41,269 nucleotides of DNA from an uncultured Lachnospiraceae bacterium (GTDB taxonomy: Bacteria; Bacillota; Clostridia; Lachnospirales; Lachnospiraceae). Under the pieces are notes generated by a model. The model did no database searches, was not told where the DNA came from, and saw only the letters and a program-made list of their open reading frames with translations. Shown here one piece after another: positions 15,920-27,990 of this stretch. The stretch spans positions 1-41,269 of the forward strand of contig CADAOZ010000019.1 in assembly GCA_902789735.1 (NCBI GenBank), given 5' to 3'. The translations under genes and the position numbers were made by a program. Numbering within the stretch: position 1 is the first letter of the stretch; each line of letters starts with the position of its first letter.

Positions 15920-16579
15920 ATGCGACTGCGCAATATTCCCGGAGCAAGAGAGACCATAGCGGAAAGTCCCTGGACCGTCAAGGAGCCTGCGGCCCTGAAG
16001 GGTCATTGGAATTCCCTGTTTGAAAAACCGCAGCCTCTTCATCTGGAAATCGGTACCGGAAAAGGCAGATTCATTATGCAGCTGGCCGCCGAACATCCGG
16101 AAATTAATTATATCGGCATCGAAAAGTATTCCAGCGTGCTGATCCGGTGTCTTGAAAAACAGGACCAGTTACAGCTGGCCAACCTCCGCTTTGTCCGGGG
16201 TGACGCGGAACTTCTGACCGACTATTTCGCGGAAGGAGAAATATCCAAAATCTATCTGAATTTCTCCGATCCCTGGCCGAAAGAGAGGCATGCCCGCCGC
16301 AGGCTCCCTTCCCGGACCTTCCTGCAGAAATATGACACAGTCCTGGCGGAAGGCGGGACCATAGAATTCAAGACCGATAACCGGGTCCTGTTTGATTTTG
16401 CCGTGGAAGAAGTCGGGGAGAGCGCTTTTGAGATCAGTGCGGTCACGTATGACCTGCATCATGACCCTGTCATGAATGAGGGCAATATCATGACGGAATA
16501 TGAAGAACGTTTTTCCGCCAAAGGAAACGCGATCAACAAATATATCCTGGTCCGCAGAAAAAATCTTGATCAGAAATAA
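15920..16579 (+). CDS. trmB: tRNA (guanine(46)-N7)-methyltransferase
   Basis: 219 residues. The SAM-binding motif LEIGTGKGRFIMQLA, IGIEKYSSVLIR and the TrmB signature NFSDPWPKERHARRRL (active-site loop) are all present, with IEFKTDNRVLFDF near the end of the catalytic domain. It forms m7G46 in tRNA variable loops. The start at 15920 (MRLRNIPGA) is chosen over an in-frame ATG 13 codons upstream because AAAGGAG lies about nine bases before it and the sequence matches family N-termini. It is followed 26 bp later by dacA. Confidence 0.93.
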   Translation: MRLRNIPGARETIAESPWTVKEPAALKGHWNSLFEKPQPLHLEIGTGKGRFIMQLAAEHPEINYIGIEKYSSVLIRCLEKQDQLQLANLRFVRGDAELLTDYFAEGEISKIYLNFSDPWPKERHARRRLPSRTFLQKYDTVLAEGGTIEFKTDNRVLFDFAVEEVGESAFEISAVTYDLHHDPVMNEGNIMTEYEERFSAKGNAINKYILVRRKNLDQK

Positions 16580-16605
16580 ATTCAATCAGAAAACAGGAGA
16601 AAAGA

Positions 16606-18423
16606 ATGCATAGACTGAAACTGATTTCCAGGCTGCTCTTCTGCGCGGCTCTGGTCCTGACAGTAACAGCGTCCGCTGTTCCTGTATTGGCGGATGAATC
16701 TTCCGATTCCTCCGAACAATCCCTGCCCTGGCCGGACGCACCGGATATATCGGCTGAGGGCGCCATCCTGGTTGAAGCGGAATCCGGAGCCATCCTGTAC
16801 GGCAAAAACATCCATGAAGCTTACTATCCCGCCAGCATCACCAAACTTCTGACCGGCCTGATTGCTTATGAAAATCTGGATCTGACAGATACTGTAACTC
16901 TGTCTGAGCAGGCTGTTTACAGCATTCCCTGGGACGGCACCAATATCGGTATGGATATGGGTGAATCCATTACGGTCGAACAGGCTCTGTACGGACTGAT
17001 GGTCGCCTCCGCCAATGAGGTGGCCAACGGACTGGCGGAGAAAATTTCCGGATCCCAGAGTGATTTCGCGGATCTGATGAATCAGCGGGCCGCGGAACTG
17101 GGCTGCCGGGATTCCCATTTTGTCAACGCCCACGGTCTGTTTGATTCAGACCATTATGTCAGCCCGTATGACATGGCACAGATTGCCAGAGCATATTTTA
17201 GTTATGACGACCTGTGTGATATTGCCGGAACTGTCTCCTACCACTTCGTAGCGACAGATACCCAGCCGGATGATTTCTGGCTCAACAGCAGGAACCGGCT
17301 GGTCAATGGAAATATCGAATACGACGGAATCGTAGGCGGCAAGACCGGCTATACCGATGAAGCCCGGGAGACTCTGGTGACCTGCGCGGAACGGGATGGC
17401 ATGAAGCTGATCTGCGTTATCCTCAAGGATGAACCTCCTTATCATTTTGACGATACCGTCACATTGCTGGATTACGGTTTTGACAATTTCCAGCGTCTGA
17501 CGGTGGACAGTCTGCAGGGCGGCGGCGCTTATCCGGAAAGCGGATTCATGACAAAAGGCAATGACATTTTCGGAAACAGCGCTTCCCCACTGGCCATTGA
17601 TTCCAAAGCAGGCATTGTCATTCCCAAAGACGCGGACGCTTCCATGGTGACATCCTCGCTGGTCAATTCCAATGAATATGTCAATATACGGCTTTCCCTC
17701 AAAAAGACCAACGAAGTCCGTCTGAGCGGCATTACAGATCCCGCTTCCCAGTCAGCGGAAGACATACAGAAAACAGAAGAAAAAACTGCTGGTCCGGAAA
17801 CATACGGAAACGCGGATGATACCGTCCATTCCTATAAAATGGGCGCTGTCCAATATCATTACGGAGACAGGATCGTCGGAAACGCGGAAATGGTATTTAA
17901 TGATACTGCCCTGCGGGCGGAATCTGCAGATCTTTCTTCTACAGGCGCGGCCGCCAACGAAAACGCCGCAGCTGCGGGCACAAACCAGTTCCTCCCGGCT
18001 GCCGGGGGCAGCTCGGGATCGCCTTCTTTCTTCCGGCAGATCATTCACATTGGCAATAACGGAACTTTGTATATCAATATCATCAGCTTCCTGCTCATTG
18101 TCAGTTTCCTGGCTGCCGCCGCGATTGCCATTATCATGACAGTCTCTTACAGACAGTTCCTGAATGAAGACCGCAGCCACAGAAAACGCCGTCCCGATGC
18201 CCGAAGAAAAAGCAGAAGTACCGGCAGCAGAAGCAAAGGACGAAGTACCGGACGGAAGCGGACTTCCCACAGCCGGACCAGAACTCATACAGCTGAAAGG
18301 AACAGCAGGACGGAAGACAACCGTGTTCCTGAAGAACTGGTGGATCTTTACGGAGACGGTTTCCTGGATTTCAATATGCTCGGCGACGAACCGAACGATA
18401 TCCATGATTTTGATGATATGTGA
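16606..18423 (+). CDS. dacA: D-alanyl-D-alanine carboxypeptidase (PBP5/DacA family) with membrane helix and Arg/Ser-rich tail
   Basis: 605 residues. A signal peptide (about 1-28) precedes the S11 peptidase domain with the catalytic motifs SITK (Ser77, Lys80), SAN (135-137) and KTG (246-248). It removes the terminal D-Ala from peptidoglycan stem peptides at the outer face of the membrane. After the beta-rich C-terminal domain, a Ser/Ala/Asn linker (about 435-480) leads to a membrane helix (about 490-512) and a basic tail (about 525-572) rich in Arg, Ser, Lys and Thr, then an acidic end. Typical PBP5 homologues are about 400 residues and end in an amphipathic helix, so the transmembrane anchor and tail are unusual. 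AGGAG precedes the ATG. It is cotranscribed with trmB. Confidence 0.9.
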   Translation: MHRLKLISRLLFCAALVLTVTASAVPVLADESSDSSEQSLPWPDAPDISAEGAILVEAESGAILYGKNIHEAYYPASITKLLTGLIAYENLDLTDTVTLSEQAVYSIPWDGTNIGMDMGESITVEQALYGLMVASANEVANGLAEKISGSQSDFADLMNQRAAELGCRDSHFVNAHGLFDSDHYVSPYDMAQIARAYFSYDDLCDIAGTVSYHFVATDTQPDDFWLNSRNRLVNGNIEYDGIVGGKTGYTDEARETLVTCAERDGMKLICVILKDEPPYHFDDTVTLLDYGFDNFQRLTVDSLQGGGAYPESGFMTKGNDIFGNSASPLAIDSKAGIVIPKDADASMVTSSLVNSNEYVNIRLSLKKTNEVRLSGITDPASQSAEDIQKTEEKTAGPETYGNADDTVHSYKMGAVQYHYGDRIVGNAEMVFNDTALRAESADLSSTGAAANENAAAAGTNQFLPAAGGSSGSPSFFRQIIHIGNNGTLYINIISFLLIVSFLAAAAIAIIMTVSYRQFLNEDRSHRKRRPDARRKSRSTGSRSKGRSTGRKRTSHSRTRTHTAERNSRTEDNRVPEELVDLYGDGFLDFNMLGDEPNDIHDFDDM

Positions 18424-18479
18424 TCATCCTGCATACTTTACTGTGATTCCGGTACAAATATAAACAGTAGATAATTGAA

Positions 18480-18518
18480 AAAAAATCTGCGGAACTGCAT
18501 ACGTTCCGCAGATTTTTT
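18480..18518. terminator. Bidirectional terminator between dacA and gyrA
   Basis: A 16-bp stem, AAAAAATCTGCGGAAC (18480-18495) and GTTCCGCAGATTTTTT (18503-18518), with a 7-base loop. A-tract and T-tract flanks make it functional on both strands, serving convergent dacA and gyrA. Confidence 0.92.
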
Positions 18519-18556
18519 ATTCCATTCATTTAAAATCCTGAATATCCCTGCCGGTA

Positions 18557-21040
18557 TTATTCCTGCGTGTCCTGATCAGGAGCAGGAGAATCCTGCTCGA
18601 CCGCATCCCGGACCTTGGCAATCTGAACGACCTGGGCGCCTTCATTAAGATTCATCATCTTGACACCTGAAGCGATCCTGCCGATATTCTTAAATTCAGA
18701 AGCCCTGAGCTGAATGATAATACCATCTGTACTGATCATCATGATCTCATGCTGGTCAGTAACTGCCTTGACACCTATCAGATCACCCGTTTTTTTGGTA
18801 ATCTTATAACATTTGATACCTTTACCGCCTCTGTTCTGGATTCTGAATTCTTCCAGATCTGTCCTTTTACCCATACCGTTGGCGGATGCAATCAGAAGGG
18901 AATCCCCCTGGGTATTGAGCTGCATGCCCACGATTTCATCATCTTCATTCAGATCCATACCGATCACACCCATGGCCGTCCGTCCGGTCGGTCTTACATC
19001 GGTCTCCCTGAAGCGGATACACATGCCCTTACGGGTTACAAGGAAAATTTCACTGTCCTCGTTTGTCTGTTTGACCTCGATCAGTTCATCGTCTTCTCTG
19101 AGGCCGATGGCTATAATACCGCTCCTGCGGATATTGCTGTATTCCTTCAGAGGCGTCTTCTTTACAATGCCCTTACGGGTGACCATAAAGAGATTGGTAT
19201 CATCTCCCTTTTCCATAATGGGGATAATTGCTGTGATCTTTTCATCAGGACTCAGCTCCAGCAGGTTGATAATAGCTGTCCCGCGGGAAATCCTGCTGGC
19301 CTCCGGGATCTTATAGGCTTTCATGCTGTAAACACGGCCCAGACTGGTAAAGAACATGATCGTATCATGTGTCCGGGTCATCAGCAGATCCTCTATATAA
19401 TCATTGTCCAGCACATTGATGCCCTTGATTCCGCGGCCTCCTCTGTTCTGGGCGCGGAAATTATCATCTGTCATCCGCTTGATATATCCCAGAGAAGTAC
19501 GGGCTATGACTGTATTCTCATTGGGAATCAGATCCTCCGCCACGAATTCGGAAGCATCCATTTCAATCCGGCTTCTTCTTTCATCTCCGAATTTATCGGC
19601 GATTACATTCATTTCATCCCGGATGACAGCCAGCAGCAGCTTTTCATCTCCCAGAATGGCCTTAAGTTCCGCAATTTTCTTAAGAAGTTCTTCGTGCTCT
19701 TTTTCCAGTTTGCCTCTTTCCAGACCTGTCAAAGCACGCAGACGCATATCTACAATGGCCTGGGCCTGTACATCGTCCAGACCGAAACGCTCGATCAGCT
19801 TTGCCTTGGCTTCCTGTACATTGGCACTGTGCCGGATAATATCTACAACCTCGTCAATGTGATCCAGGGCGATCAGCAGCCCCTGCAGGATATGGTCCCT
19901 TTCTTCTGCCTTATTCAGATCATAACGGGTCCTGCGGGTCACTACATCCTCCTGATGGCGGATATAGTATTTCAGCATATCCAGTAGATTGAGGACCCTT
20001 GGCTGGTTATTGACCAGAGCCAGCATTGTAATTCCAAAGGTATCCTGCAGCTGGGTATGTTTGAACAGCTGATTCAGGACGATATTGGCGTTGGCGTCGT
20101 GACGGAGCTCAATAACGATCCGCATTCCTTCCCGGTCAGATTCATCCCGCAGATCTGTGATTCCCTCGATCTTCTTATTCTTGACCAGCTCCGCGATTTT
20201 CTGAATCAGGTTGGCTTTATTGACCAGATAGGGAAGTTCCGTGACAACGATCCGGTTCTTATTGGCGGACATGGCTTCAATACTGGTAACTGCTCTGGTA
20301 ACAACCTTGCCTTTTCCGGTCCTGTAAGCCGCTGTGGCACCGGATGTGCCCATGATAATACCGCCGGTGGGGAAATCAGGCGCCTTGACAATCGGCAGAA
20401 TTTCTTCAATCGCTGTCTCCCTGTCTTCTTCGATCCGGTTATTGATGATCTTTGTAACTGCCTCTACGACTTCCCTCAGATTGTGGGGTGGAATATTGGT
20501 AGCCATACCTACAGCGATACCGGTCGTACCGTTCACCAGCAGGTTAGGATAGCGGCTGGGCAGTACAGAAGGCTCCTTCTCCGTTTCATCGAAGTTGGGC
20601 ACAAAAGTCACGGTATCCTTGTTGATATCCGCCAGCATCTCCATGGAGATTTTGGTCAGTCTCGCTTCGGTATATCGCATGGCCGCAGCGCCGTCTCCGT
20701 CCACGGAACCGAAGTTGCCGTGTCCGTCTACCAGCGTATAGCGCATGGACCAGGGCTGGGCCATATTGACAAGGGATCCATAAATGGAACTGTCGCCGTG
20801 AGGATGATATTTACCCATGGTATCACCAACGATACGGGCACATTTCCTGTGCGGCTTGTCCGGACCGTTGTTGAGTTCGCTCATGGCATAAAGGATTCTT
20901 CTCTGTACCGGCTTGAGTCCGTCCCTTACATCCGGAAGCGCCCTGGACGCAATGACACTCATCGCGTAATCAATATAGGAAGTCTCCATTGTTTTCTGCA
21001 GATCCACGTCCTGAATCCGATCAAATACAGTATCTTCCAT
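18557..21040 (-). CDS. gyrA: DNA gyrase subunit A
   Basis: 827 residues, the DNA-breaking subunit of gyrase. The N-terminal domain has [33 protein letters not shown] and the catalytic Tyr123 in [10 protein letters not shown]; a C-terminal beta-pinwheel (about 500-810) carries a GyrA-box-like QNRGGRG and a second QNRGGKG. Ser84 is the equivalent of E. coli Ser83, but the position equivalent to Asp87 is Gly88. The ATG at 21040 follows AGGAG at six bases. It lies 96 bp after gyrB on the same strand, with a hairpin in the gap, and ends at a bidirectional terminator. Confidence 0.97.
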   Translation of the reverse strand: MEDTVFDRIQDVDLQKTMETSYIDYAMSVIASRALPDVRDGLKPVQRRILYAMSELNNGPDKPHRKCARIVGDTMGKYHPHGDSSIYGSLVNMAQPWSMRYTLVDGHGNFGSVDGDGAAAMRYTEARLTKISMEMLADINKDTVTFVPNFDETEKEPSVLPSRYPNLLVNGTTGIAVGMATNIPPHNLREVVEAVTKIINNRIEEDRETAIEEILPIVKAPDFPTGGIIMGTSGATAAYRTGKGKVVTRAVTSIEAMSANKNRIVVTELPYLVNKANLIQKIAELVKNKKIEGITDLRDESDREGMRIVIELRHDANANIVLNQLFKHTQLQDTFGITMLALVNNQPRVLNLLDMLKYYIRHQEDVVTRRTRYDLNKAEERDHILQGLLIALDHIDEVVDIIRHSANVQEAKAKLIERFGLDDVQAQAIVDMRLRALTGLERGKLEKEHEELLKKIAELKAILGDEKLLLAVIRDEMNVIADKFGDERRSRIEMDASEFVAEDLIPNENTVIARTSLGYIKRMTDDNFRAQNRGGRGIKGINVLDNDYIEDLLMTRTHDTIMFFTSLGRVYSMKAYKIPEASRISRGTAIINLLELSPDEKITAIIPIMEKGDDTNLFMVTRKGIVKKTPLKEYSNIRRSGIIAIGLREDDELIEVKQTNEDSEIFLVTRKGMCIRFRETDVRPTGRTAMGVIGMDLNEDDEIVGMQLNTQGDSLLIASANGMGKRTDLEEFRIQNRGGKGIKCYKITKKTGDLIGVKAVTDQHEIMMISTDGIIIQLRASEFKNIGRIASGVKMMNLNEGAQVVQIAKVRDAVEQDSPAPDQDTQE

Positions 21041-21061
21041 CTTTTTCTCCTAATCATCCCC

Positions 21062-21081
21062 GGTTATCCGATCCGATAACC
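21062..21081. repeat. Hairpin in the gyrB-gyrA gap
   Basis: GGTTATC (21062-21068) and GATAACC (21075-21081) form a 7-bp stem with a 6-base loop, 22 bases upstream of the gyrA start. There is no T-run. It may affect gyrA mRNA stability or processing; TTGACA lies just upstream on the minus strand but lacks a good -10 box. Confidence 0.5.
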
Positions 21082-21136
21082 TGTAAGCTGTCAAAATACC
21101 GCAAAGACCTTTACATATCTTTTCAGCAAAGTTCTG

Positions 21137-24311
<3,175 letters not shown>

Positions 24312-24377
24312 ATATAGTTTTTTACCTTTTTCTGCATTCCGGCCATTCCGGAGGATACGGTGCTGCTGTATCTCAGA

Positions 24378-24590
24378 TCATGCATCGGAACGCACAGTGA
24401 AGCTCTCTCCCTGAAAAGAGACAACATCACCGTCACGCAGCTTTTTTCCCCTTCTGGTCTCTACTTCTCCATTGACCAGCACGCTGCCGTCTTCTATAAC
24501 AAACTTGGCTTCAACACCGGAGCCGACCAGAGAAGCCAGCTTCAGTGCCTGTCCAAGTTTGATATATTCATCCTTAATCCTGATTTCCAT
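24378..24590 (-). CDS. yaaA: S4-domain RNA-binding protein YaaA
   Basis: 70 residues that are almost entirely one S4 domain: IKLGQALKLASLVGSGVEAK, then VLVNGEVETRRGKKLRDGDVV. This small protein is found between dnaN and recF in many Firmicutes and is thought to bind RNA, possibly in ribosome biogenesis. AAAGGA precedes the ATG at 24590. The gap to recF is 66 bp and the gap to dnaN is 13 bp. Confidence 0.93.
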   Translation of the reverse strand: MEIRIKDEYIKLGQALKLASLVGSGVEAKFVIEDGSVLVNGEVETRRGKKLRDGDVVSFQGESFTVRSDA

Positions 24591-24603
24591 ATTTTCCTTT
24601 CAA

Positions 24604-25713
24604 TCAGTCTATCGTAATAAAGTTTACAGGAAGGATCAGATAACAGTACATCCCTTCTTCATCCCGGATAAAACAGGGCGCCTTTGGACTGACCATATAC
24701 ATGGTCACCTGGTCCTCGTCTACGGCCCTCAGTGCATCGATCAGGAATTTGGGATTAAAGCCTATATTGATATCATCCCCTTCTTTGACAATATCCATGA
24801 CCTCATCCATACGGCCCATTACTGTATTGATCTTCATTTCCATGGTATCTTCATGAACCATGATGATGACGGGCTTTTTATCCTCTTCACGGACCAGAAG
24901 GGTAGCACGGTCAATACAGCTGAGGAATTCCTTCCTGTCCACAGTAAATTTCGTGTTATATCTGTTGGAAAGCATCTTATCGATGCTGTAATACTCACCT
25001 TCGATCAGACGGGAAACGACCATTGTCTGATCAAATTCAAACAGGGCATGCCTGTCCGTGAAATAGATGCTGACCATATTCTCGGTACTGCCGGAAAGGA
25101 TCTTGCTGATCTCATTCAGGGTCTTGCCGGGTATGATCACCTTATGATCTTCATAACTGCCGATCAGTTCTATATTGCGGATGGCAATCCTGTGCCCGTC
25201 CAGGGCCACCATTCTCATTCTGCTGCCCCTGATTTCCAGAAGTTCTCCTGTCATCATACCGCTGCTGTCATTTCCGGAAATAGAGAAGATGGTCTTGCTG
25301 ATCAGACTGCGCAGAGAATACTGAGAAATCCGGATTTCTTCTTTTTTTTCAACTTTGGGAAGATATACAAAGTCTTCACCGCTTTTACCGGGAATCGAAA
25401 ACTTTGCCTTGCCGCAGGCTATATCGATCTTATCATTACCGGCTGTCAGAAATACATCTTCGTCCGGCAGCTTTCTGATGATCTCGGAGAAAATCCTGGC
25501 ATCTACAGCAATAATTCCCTTTTCCAGAATCATGCCCGGAACAACTGTCTGGATTCCCAGTTCCATGTCATTGGCGATCAGCAGAATATCCGCACCGGAG
25601 GACGCGTCGATCAGGATACATTCCAGGATCGGCATGGTCGTTTTGGCCGGTACTGCCTTTGAAACAATCTGGATTCCTTCCGCAAGATAGTTTTTAGCGA
25701 TCTGTAATCTCAT
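24604..25713 (-). CDS. dnaN: DNA polymerase III beta subunit (sliding clamp)
   Basis: 369 residues with three clamp domains. The N-terminal MRLQIAKNYLAEGIQIVSKAVPAKTTMPILECILI and the C-terminal YMVSPKAPCFIRDEEGMYCYLILPVNF are typical. The ring-shaped dimer tethers DNA polymerase to DNA. The start is taken as the ATG at 25713; a TTG immediately before it at 25716 is equally spaced from the GGAAGG purine stretch and cannot be excluded. dnaA lies 265 bp upstream; the gap contains inverted repeats and a degenerate DnaA-box-like sequence. Confidence 0.96.
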   Translation of the reverse strand: MRLQIAKNYLAEGIQIVSKAVPAKTTMPILECILIDASSGADILLIANDMELGIQTVVPGMILEKGIIAVDARIFSEIIRKLPDEDVFLTAGNDKIDIACGKAKFSIPGKSGEDFVYLPKVEKKEEIRISQYSLRSLISKTIFSISGNDSSGMMTGELLEIRGSRMRMVALDGHRIAIRNIELIGSYEDHKVIIPGKTLNEISKILSGSTENMVSIYFTDRHALFEFDQTMVVSRLIEGEYYSIDKMLSNRYNTKFTVDRKEFLSCIDRATLLVREEDKKPVIIMVHEDTMEMKINTVMGRMDEVMDIVKEGDDINIGFNPKFLIDALRAVDEDQVTMYMVSPKAPCFIRDEEGMYCYLILPVNFITID

Positions 25714-25813
25714 CAATCTTATTTTCCTTCCTGTGACCCTTGAAGGTCTGCCGACAGACAGGGATGGCCCTGCAGGGCTCTATGTAAAGTATATATCGTA
25801 ATCTTATATAATA

Positions 25814-25896
25814 GGGCCTGTTGAAAAGTGGATACCCTTTTAATTATAAGCTTTTTGCCTTAAAAAAACAACGAAACAGGCCCGAAAAGGGCTTTT
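25814..25896. repeat. Overlapping inverted repeats in the dnaA-dnaN gap
   Basis: The 265-bp gap holds GGGCCTGTT (25814-25822) with its complement AACAGGCCC (25875-25883), and a short hairpin GCCC-GAAAA-GGGC (25880-25892) that shares the CCC of the second arm, followed by TTTT on the plus strand. The two structures are mutually exclusive. On the minus strand an A/T-rich run lies between the arms. The gap also has a degenerate DnaA-box-like GTGGATAC sequence near 25828. No gene is seen in it. Confidence 0.5.
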
Positions 25897-25978
25897 AGAA
25901 AAATGTGGGAACGATAGGGATTCCGGGGTGGATATCTGGCCCGTTTTCCGCAATTTAGACGATTTTTTGAAAAGGTCC

Positions 25979-27346
25979 TCAGGCGGGCACGTTGAGCTTT
26001 TTAAGGATGATATCCACATTATTCCGCAATTCCACATTGATCACCAGCTCATCCCGGATCTTATCCACACCATGCATGACAGTAGAGTGGTCTTTCTTGC
26101 CCAGAAGCCTGGCGATACTGTCCAGTGTCGCGTCTGTGTATTCCCGGCACAGATACATGATGATCTGACGGGGAAGGACACATTCCGCGTTCTTTTTTCT
26201 GGAAGCTACATTGGACATCCGGACGCCGTAATGATCACAGACTGTATTGGCGATCATTTCCGGTGTGATGATATTCTGTTTATCCGGATAAATTATATCT
26301 TTGAGGGCTTCCCGGGTATTTTCCAGGTTGGCGTCCACATTATTGAGTCTGGAATAAGCGATGATCTTGTTGAAGGCACCTTCCAGTTCCCGGATATTGG
26401 ATTTGATGTTGGTCGCTATATATTCCAGCACGTCATCATCCAGGCGGCGGCCCGTCGCTTCCGCGTTTTTGCGCAGGATGGCCATCCGGGTCTCATAATC
26501 GGGTGCCTGTATATCCGCGATCAGTCCCCATTCGAAACGGGAACGGAAGCGCTCATCCAGTGTCTCCATCTCTTTGGGCGGACGGTCCGAAGAAAGAACG
26601 ATCTGTTTTCCTGCCGCGTGAAGCTGATTAAAGGTATGGAAGAATTCCTCCTGGGTACTTTCCTTACCTATAATAAACTGGATATCATCAATCAGCAGAA
26701 CATCCACAGTCCGGTATTTATCCCTGAGCCTGGCCATGGAACTGGCATTACCGCTTCGAATGGATTCGATTACTTCATTGGTGAACTGCTCGGACGTTAC
26801 ATAGATGATCTTCCGGGAAGGATCCTTTTCCAGGATGAAATGACCGATCGAGTGCATCAGGTGGGTCTTTCCCAGTCCCGCGCCTCCGTACATGAAAAGA
26901 GGATTATAGGCGTTTCCGGGGGATTCTGCCACGGCCAGACAGGCTGAATGTGCGAATTTGTTATTGCTGCCTACAACGAAGGTATCAAAACGATACTTGG
27001 AATTGAGTCCTGCGTTCTCATAATTCACATTATAAGCGGAGGACTTGACCGGTTCAGGTTCGGCTGTCTGCGCCGCCTTCTGTCCCTGCAGGACAAAGGC
27101 AATCTCGTAATTTTCATTCAGCATTTCTGTAATCGTAATCTGAAAAAGAATTCGATAATTATTCTCAATATAGTTGAGCATAAACATCTTATCGGAAGGA
27201 ATCTGAATCGTAACGGTATTTTTATCAATACTGCTGATCGTCAATCCTTCGATCCAGGTCTTATAGGATATATTGGAAAGCTGATATTCGCTGCGGATAT
27301 GTTCTTTTATATTATCCCAGTTTTGTCTGATGATCTCTTCATTCAT
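25979..27346 (-). CDS. dnaA: Chromosomal replication initiator protein DnaA
   Basis: 455 residues: domain I (about 1-85), a short linker, the AAA+ domain III with Walker A GGAGLGKT (154-161) and Walker B VLLIDDIQF (216-224), and domain IV with the DnaA-box helix-turn-helix DHSTVMHGVDKIRDEL near the C-terminus. It binds DnaA boxes and unwinds oriC. GAGG lies about ten bases before the ATG at 27346. The predicted origin lies directly upstream. A perfect TTATCCACA (26061-26069) falls inside the coding sequence, where it partly encodes the conserved DKI of the HTH region. Confidence 0.97.
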   Translation of the reverse strand: MNEEIIRQNWDNIKEHIRSEYQLSNISYKTWIEGLTISSIDKNTVTIQIPSDKMFMLNYIENNYRILFQITITEMLNENYEIAFVLQGQKAAQTAEPEPVKSSAYNVNYENAGLNSKYRFDTFVVGSNNKFAHSACLAVAESPGNAYNPLFMYGGAGLGKTHLMHSIGHFILEKDPSRKIIYVTSEQFTNEVIESIRSGNASSMARLRDKYRTVDVLLIDDIQFIIGKESTQEEFFHTFNQLHAAGKQIVLSSDRPPKEMETLDERFRSRFEWGLIADIQAPDYETRMAILRKNAEATGRRLDDDVLEYIATNIKSNIRELEGAFNKIIAYSRLNNVDANLENTREALKDIIYPDKQNIITPEMIANTVCDHYGVRMSNVASRKKNAECVLPRQIIMYLCREYTDATLDSIARLLGKKDHSTVMHGVDKIRDELVINVELRNNVDIILKKLNVPA

Positions 27347-27398
27347 GAGAAATGATCCTCTTTCTGTAAATTTATAATAAGAAGAAAAAGGACGTCTT

Positions 27399-27455
27399 TG
27401 ACCGGCAGGGCCGGGTCAGGACGCCGCCGGGCCGGCCCAAAAAAAGGACGGCCGG
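27399..27455. repeat. GC-rich hairpin region in the dnaA leader
   Basis: In otherwise AT-rich DNA lies a block with TGACCGGC (27399-27406) pairing with GCCGGGTCA (27410-27418, one bulge), the perfect 10-bp palindrome GGGCCGGCCC (27429-27438), seven A (27439-27445) and GGACGGCCGG (27446-27455). It sits 50-110 bp upstream of the dnaA start, so it would be in the 5' leader of dnaA mRNA. Confidence 0.6.
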
Positions 27456-27504
27456 AAACAGATATTTACGTAAGCCGCAAACAGGCATAACTGCGCTTAT
27501 TTAT

Positions 27505-27532
27505 CTTATAATAAATAAATTTAAAGTTCAAA
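27505..27532 (-). promoter_or_regulatory. Candidate dnaA promoter
   Basis: On the minus strand TTTGAA (27532-27527), a 16-base spacer and TATAAG (27510-27505). The start near 27498 would give a leader of about 150 bases. Matches are moderate. Confidence 0.45.
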
Positions 27533-27553
27533 TTAGGCGATTCCCCGGCTTTT

Positions 27554-27562
27554 TGTTGATAA
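27554..27562 (-). promoter_or_regulatory. Near-match DnaA box
   Basis: TGTTGATAA on the plus strand (TTATCAACA on the minus strand), one base off consensus, between the dnaA promoter candidate and the main box cluster; it could contribute to dnaA autoregulation. Confidence 0.45.
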
Positions 27563-27690
27563 AATAGTGAATAACCTGTGAAAAAAATATGCTGTCAACA
27601 AAAGAAAAACATATGTACATGCCGGATGTGAACAGGATAAATTCCCATAAATATGCCATATATCAGGAAAAAATACCGGAAAACAGCGGG

Positions 27691-27699
27691 TTATCCACA
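27691..27699 (+). promoter_or_regulatory. DnaA box, perfect match
   Basis: TTATCCACA, identical to the consensus. Flanked within 25 bp by CTATACACA (27702-27710) and, on the minus strand, CTATCCACA (27722-27714), each with one mismatch. Confidence 0.85.
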
Positions 27700-27744
27700 G
27701 GCTATACACAATATGTGGATAGTGAATAAAATAAATTGTGGAAA

Positions 27745-27753
27745 TGTGGATAA
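27745..27753 (-). promoter_or_regulatory. DnaA box, perfect match, next to AT-rich DNA
   Basis: TGTGGATAA on the plus strand, i.e. TTATCCACA on the minus strand. A weaker TGTGGAAAT abuts it at 27737-27745. The AT-rich stretch to the right is the best candidate unwinding element. Confidence 0.85.
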
Positions 27754-27860
27754 CTTTTCTGAATCAAGATGTAGTGAAAAAAAATATTATTTTACTAAAT
27801 ATTGTATTATGCGGAAGGCTTTCAAACCCCGGAAAAGCGCGTAAAAACGTTGTTTTCCGC

Positions 27861-27889
27861 TTGACGGAAATTGGATGATTGTATATAAT
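27861..27889 (+). promoter_or_regulatory. Promoter of the rpmH-rnpA operon
   Basis: TTGACG (27861-27866), a 17-base spacer and a perfect TATAAT (27884-27889). The leader to rpmH is about 95 bases. Confidence 0.85.
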
Positions 27890-27990
27890 TATGTAGCTGT
27901 TTACCACACAGAACGGCGGGTTTTTTAATCAGCTCCGCGGATCCGCGGCGGCTGTCATTCGTTTCAGAAAAGTCAAGGAGGATAATATAA

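Larger units (their letters stand above)
27347..27860. other. oriC: Predicted chromosomal replication origin (oriC) upstream of dnaA
   Basis: The intergenic region between divergent dnaA and rpmH (644 bp) contains no supported gene. It has perfect and near-perfect DnaA boxes clustered at 27691-27753, a further near-match at 27554-27562, an AT-rich run adjacent to the box cluster (about 27776-27816, rich in TATTATTTT and TAAATATTG) suited to unwinding, and another around 27500-27535. Gene orientation switches here. In Bacillus the origin is split around dnaA; here the upstream half is clearly richer in boxes than the dnaA-dnaN gap. Confidence 0.85.

Noticed and set aside
26061-26069. Perfect DnaA box inside dnaA as part of the origin
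   Set aside because: TTATCCACA here is explained by conserved codons of the DnaA HTH region; it may still bind DnaA but is not evidence for an origin half by itself.
27653-27844. 63-codon frame inside the predicted oriC
   Set aside because: It runs through the DnaA boxes and AT-rich element, lacks a ribosome site and has no protein-like pattern.
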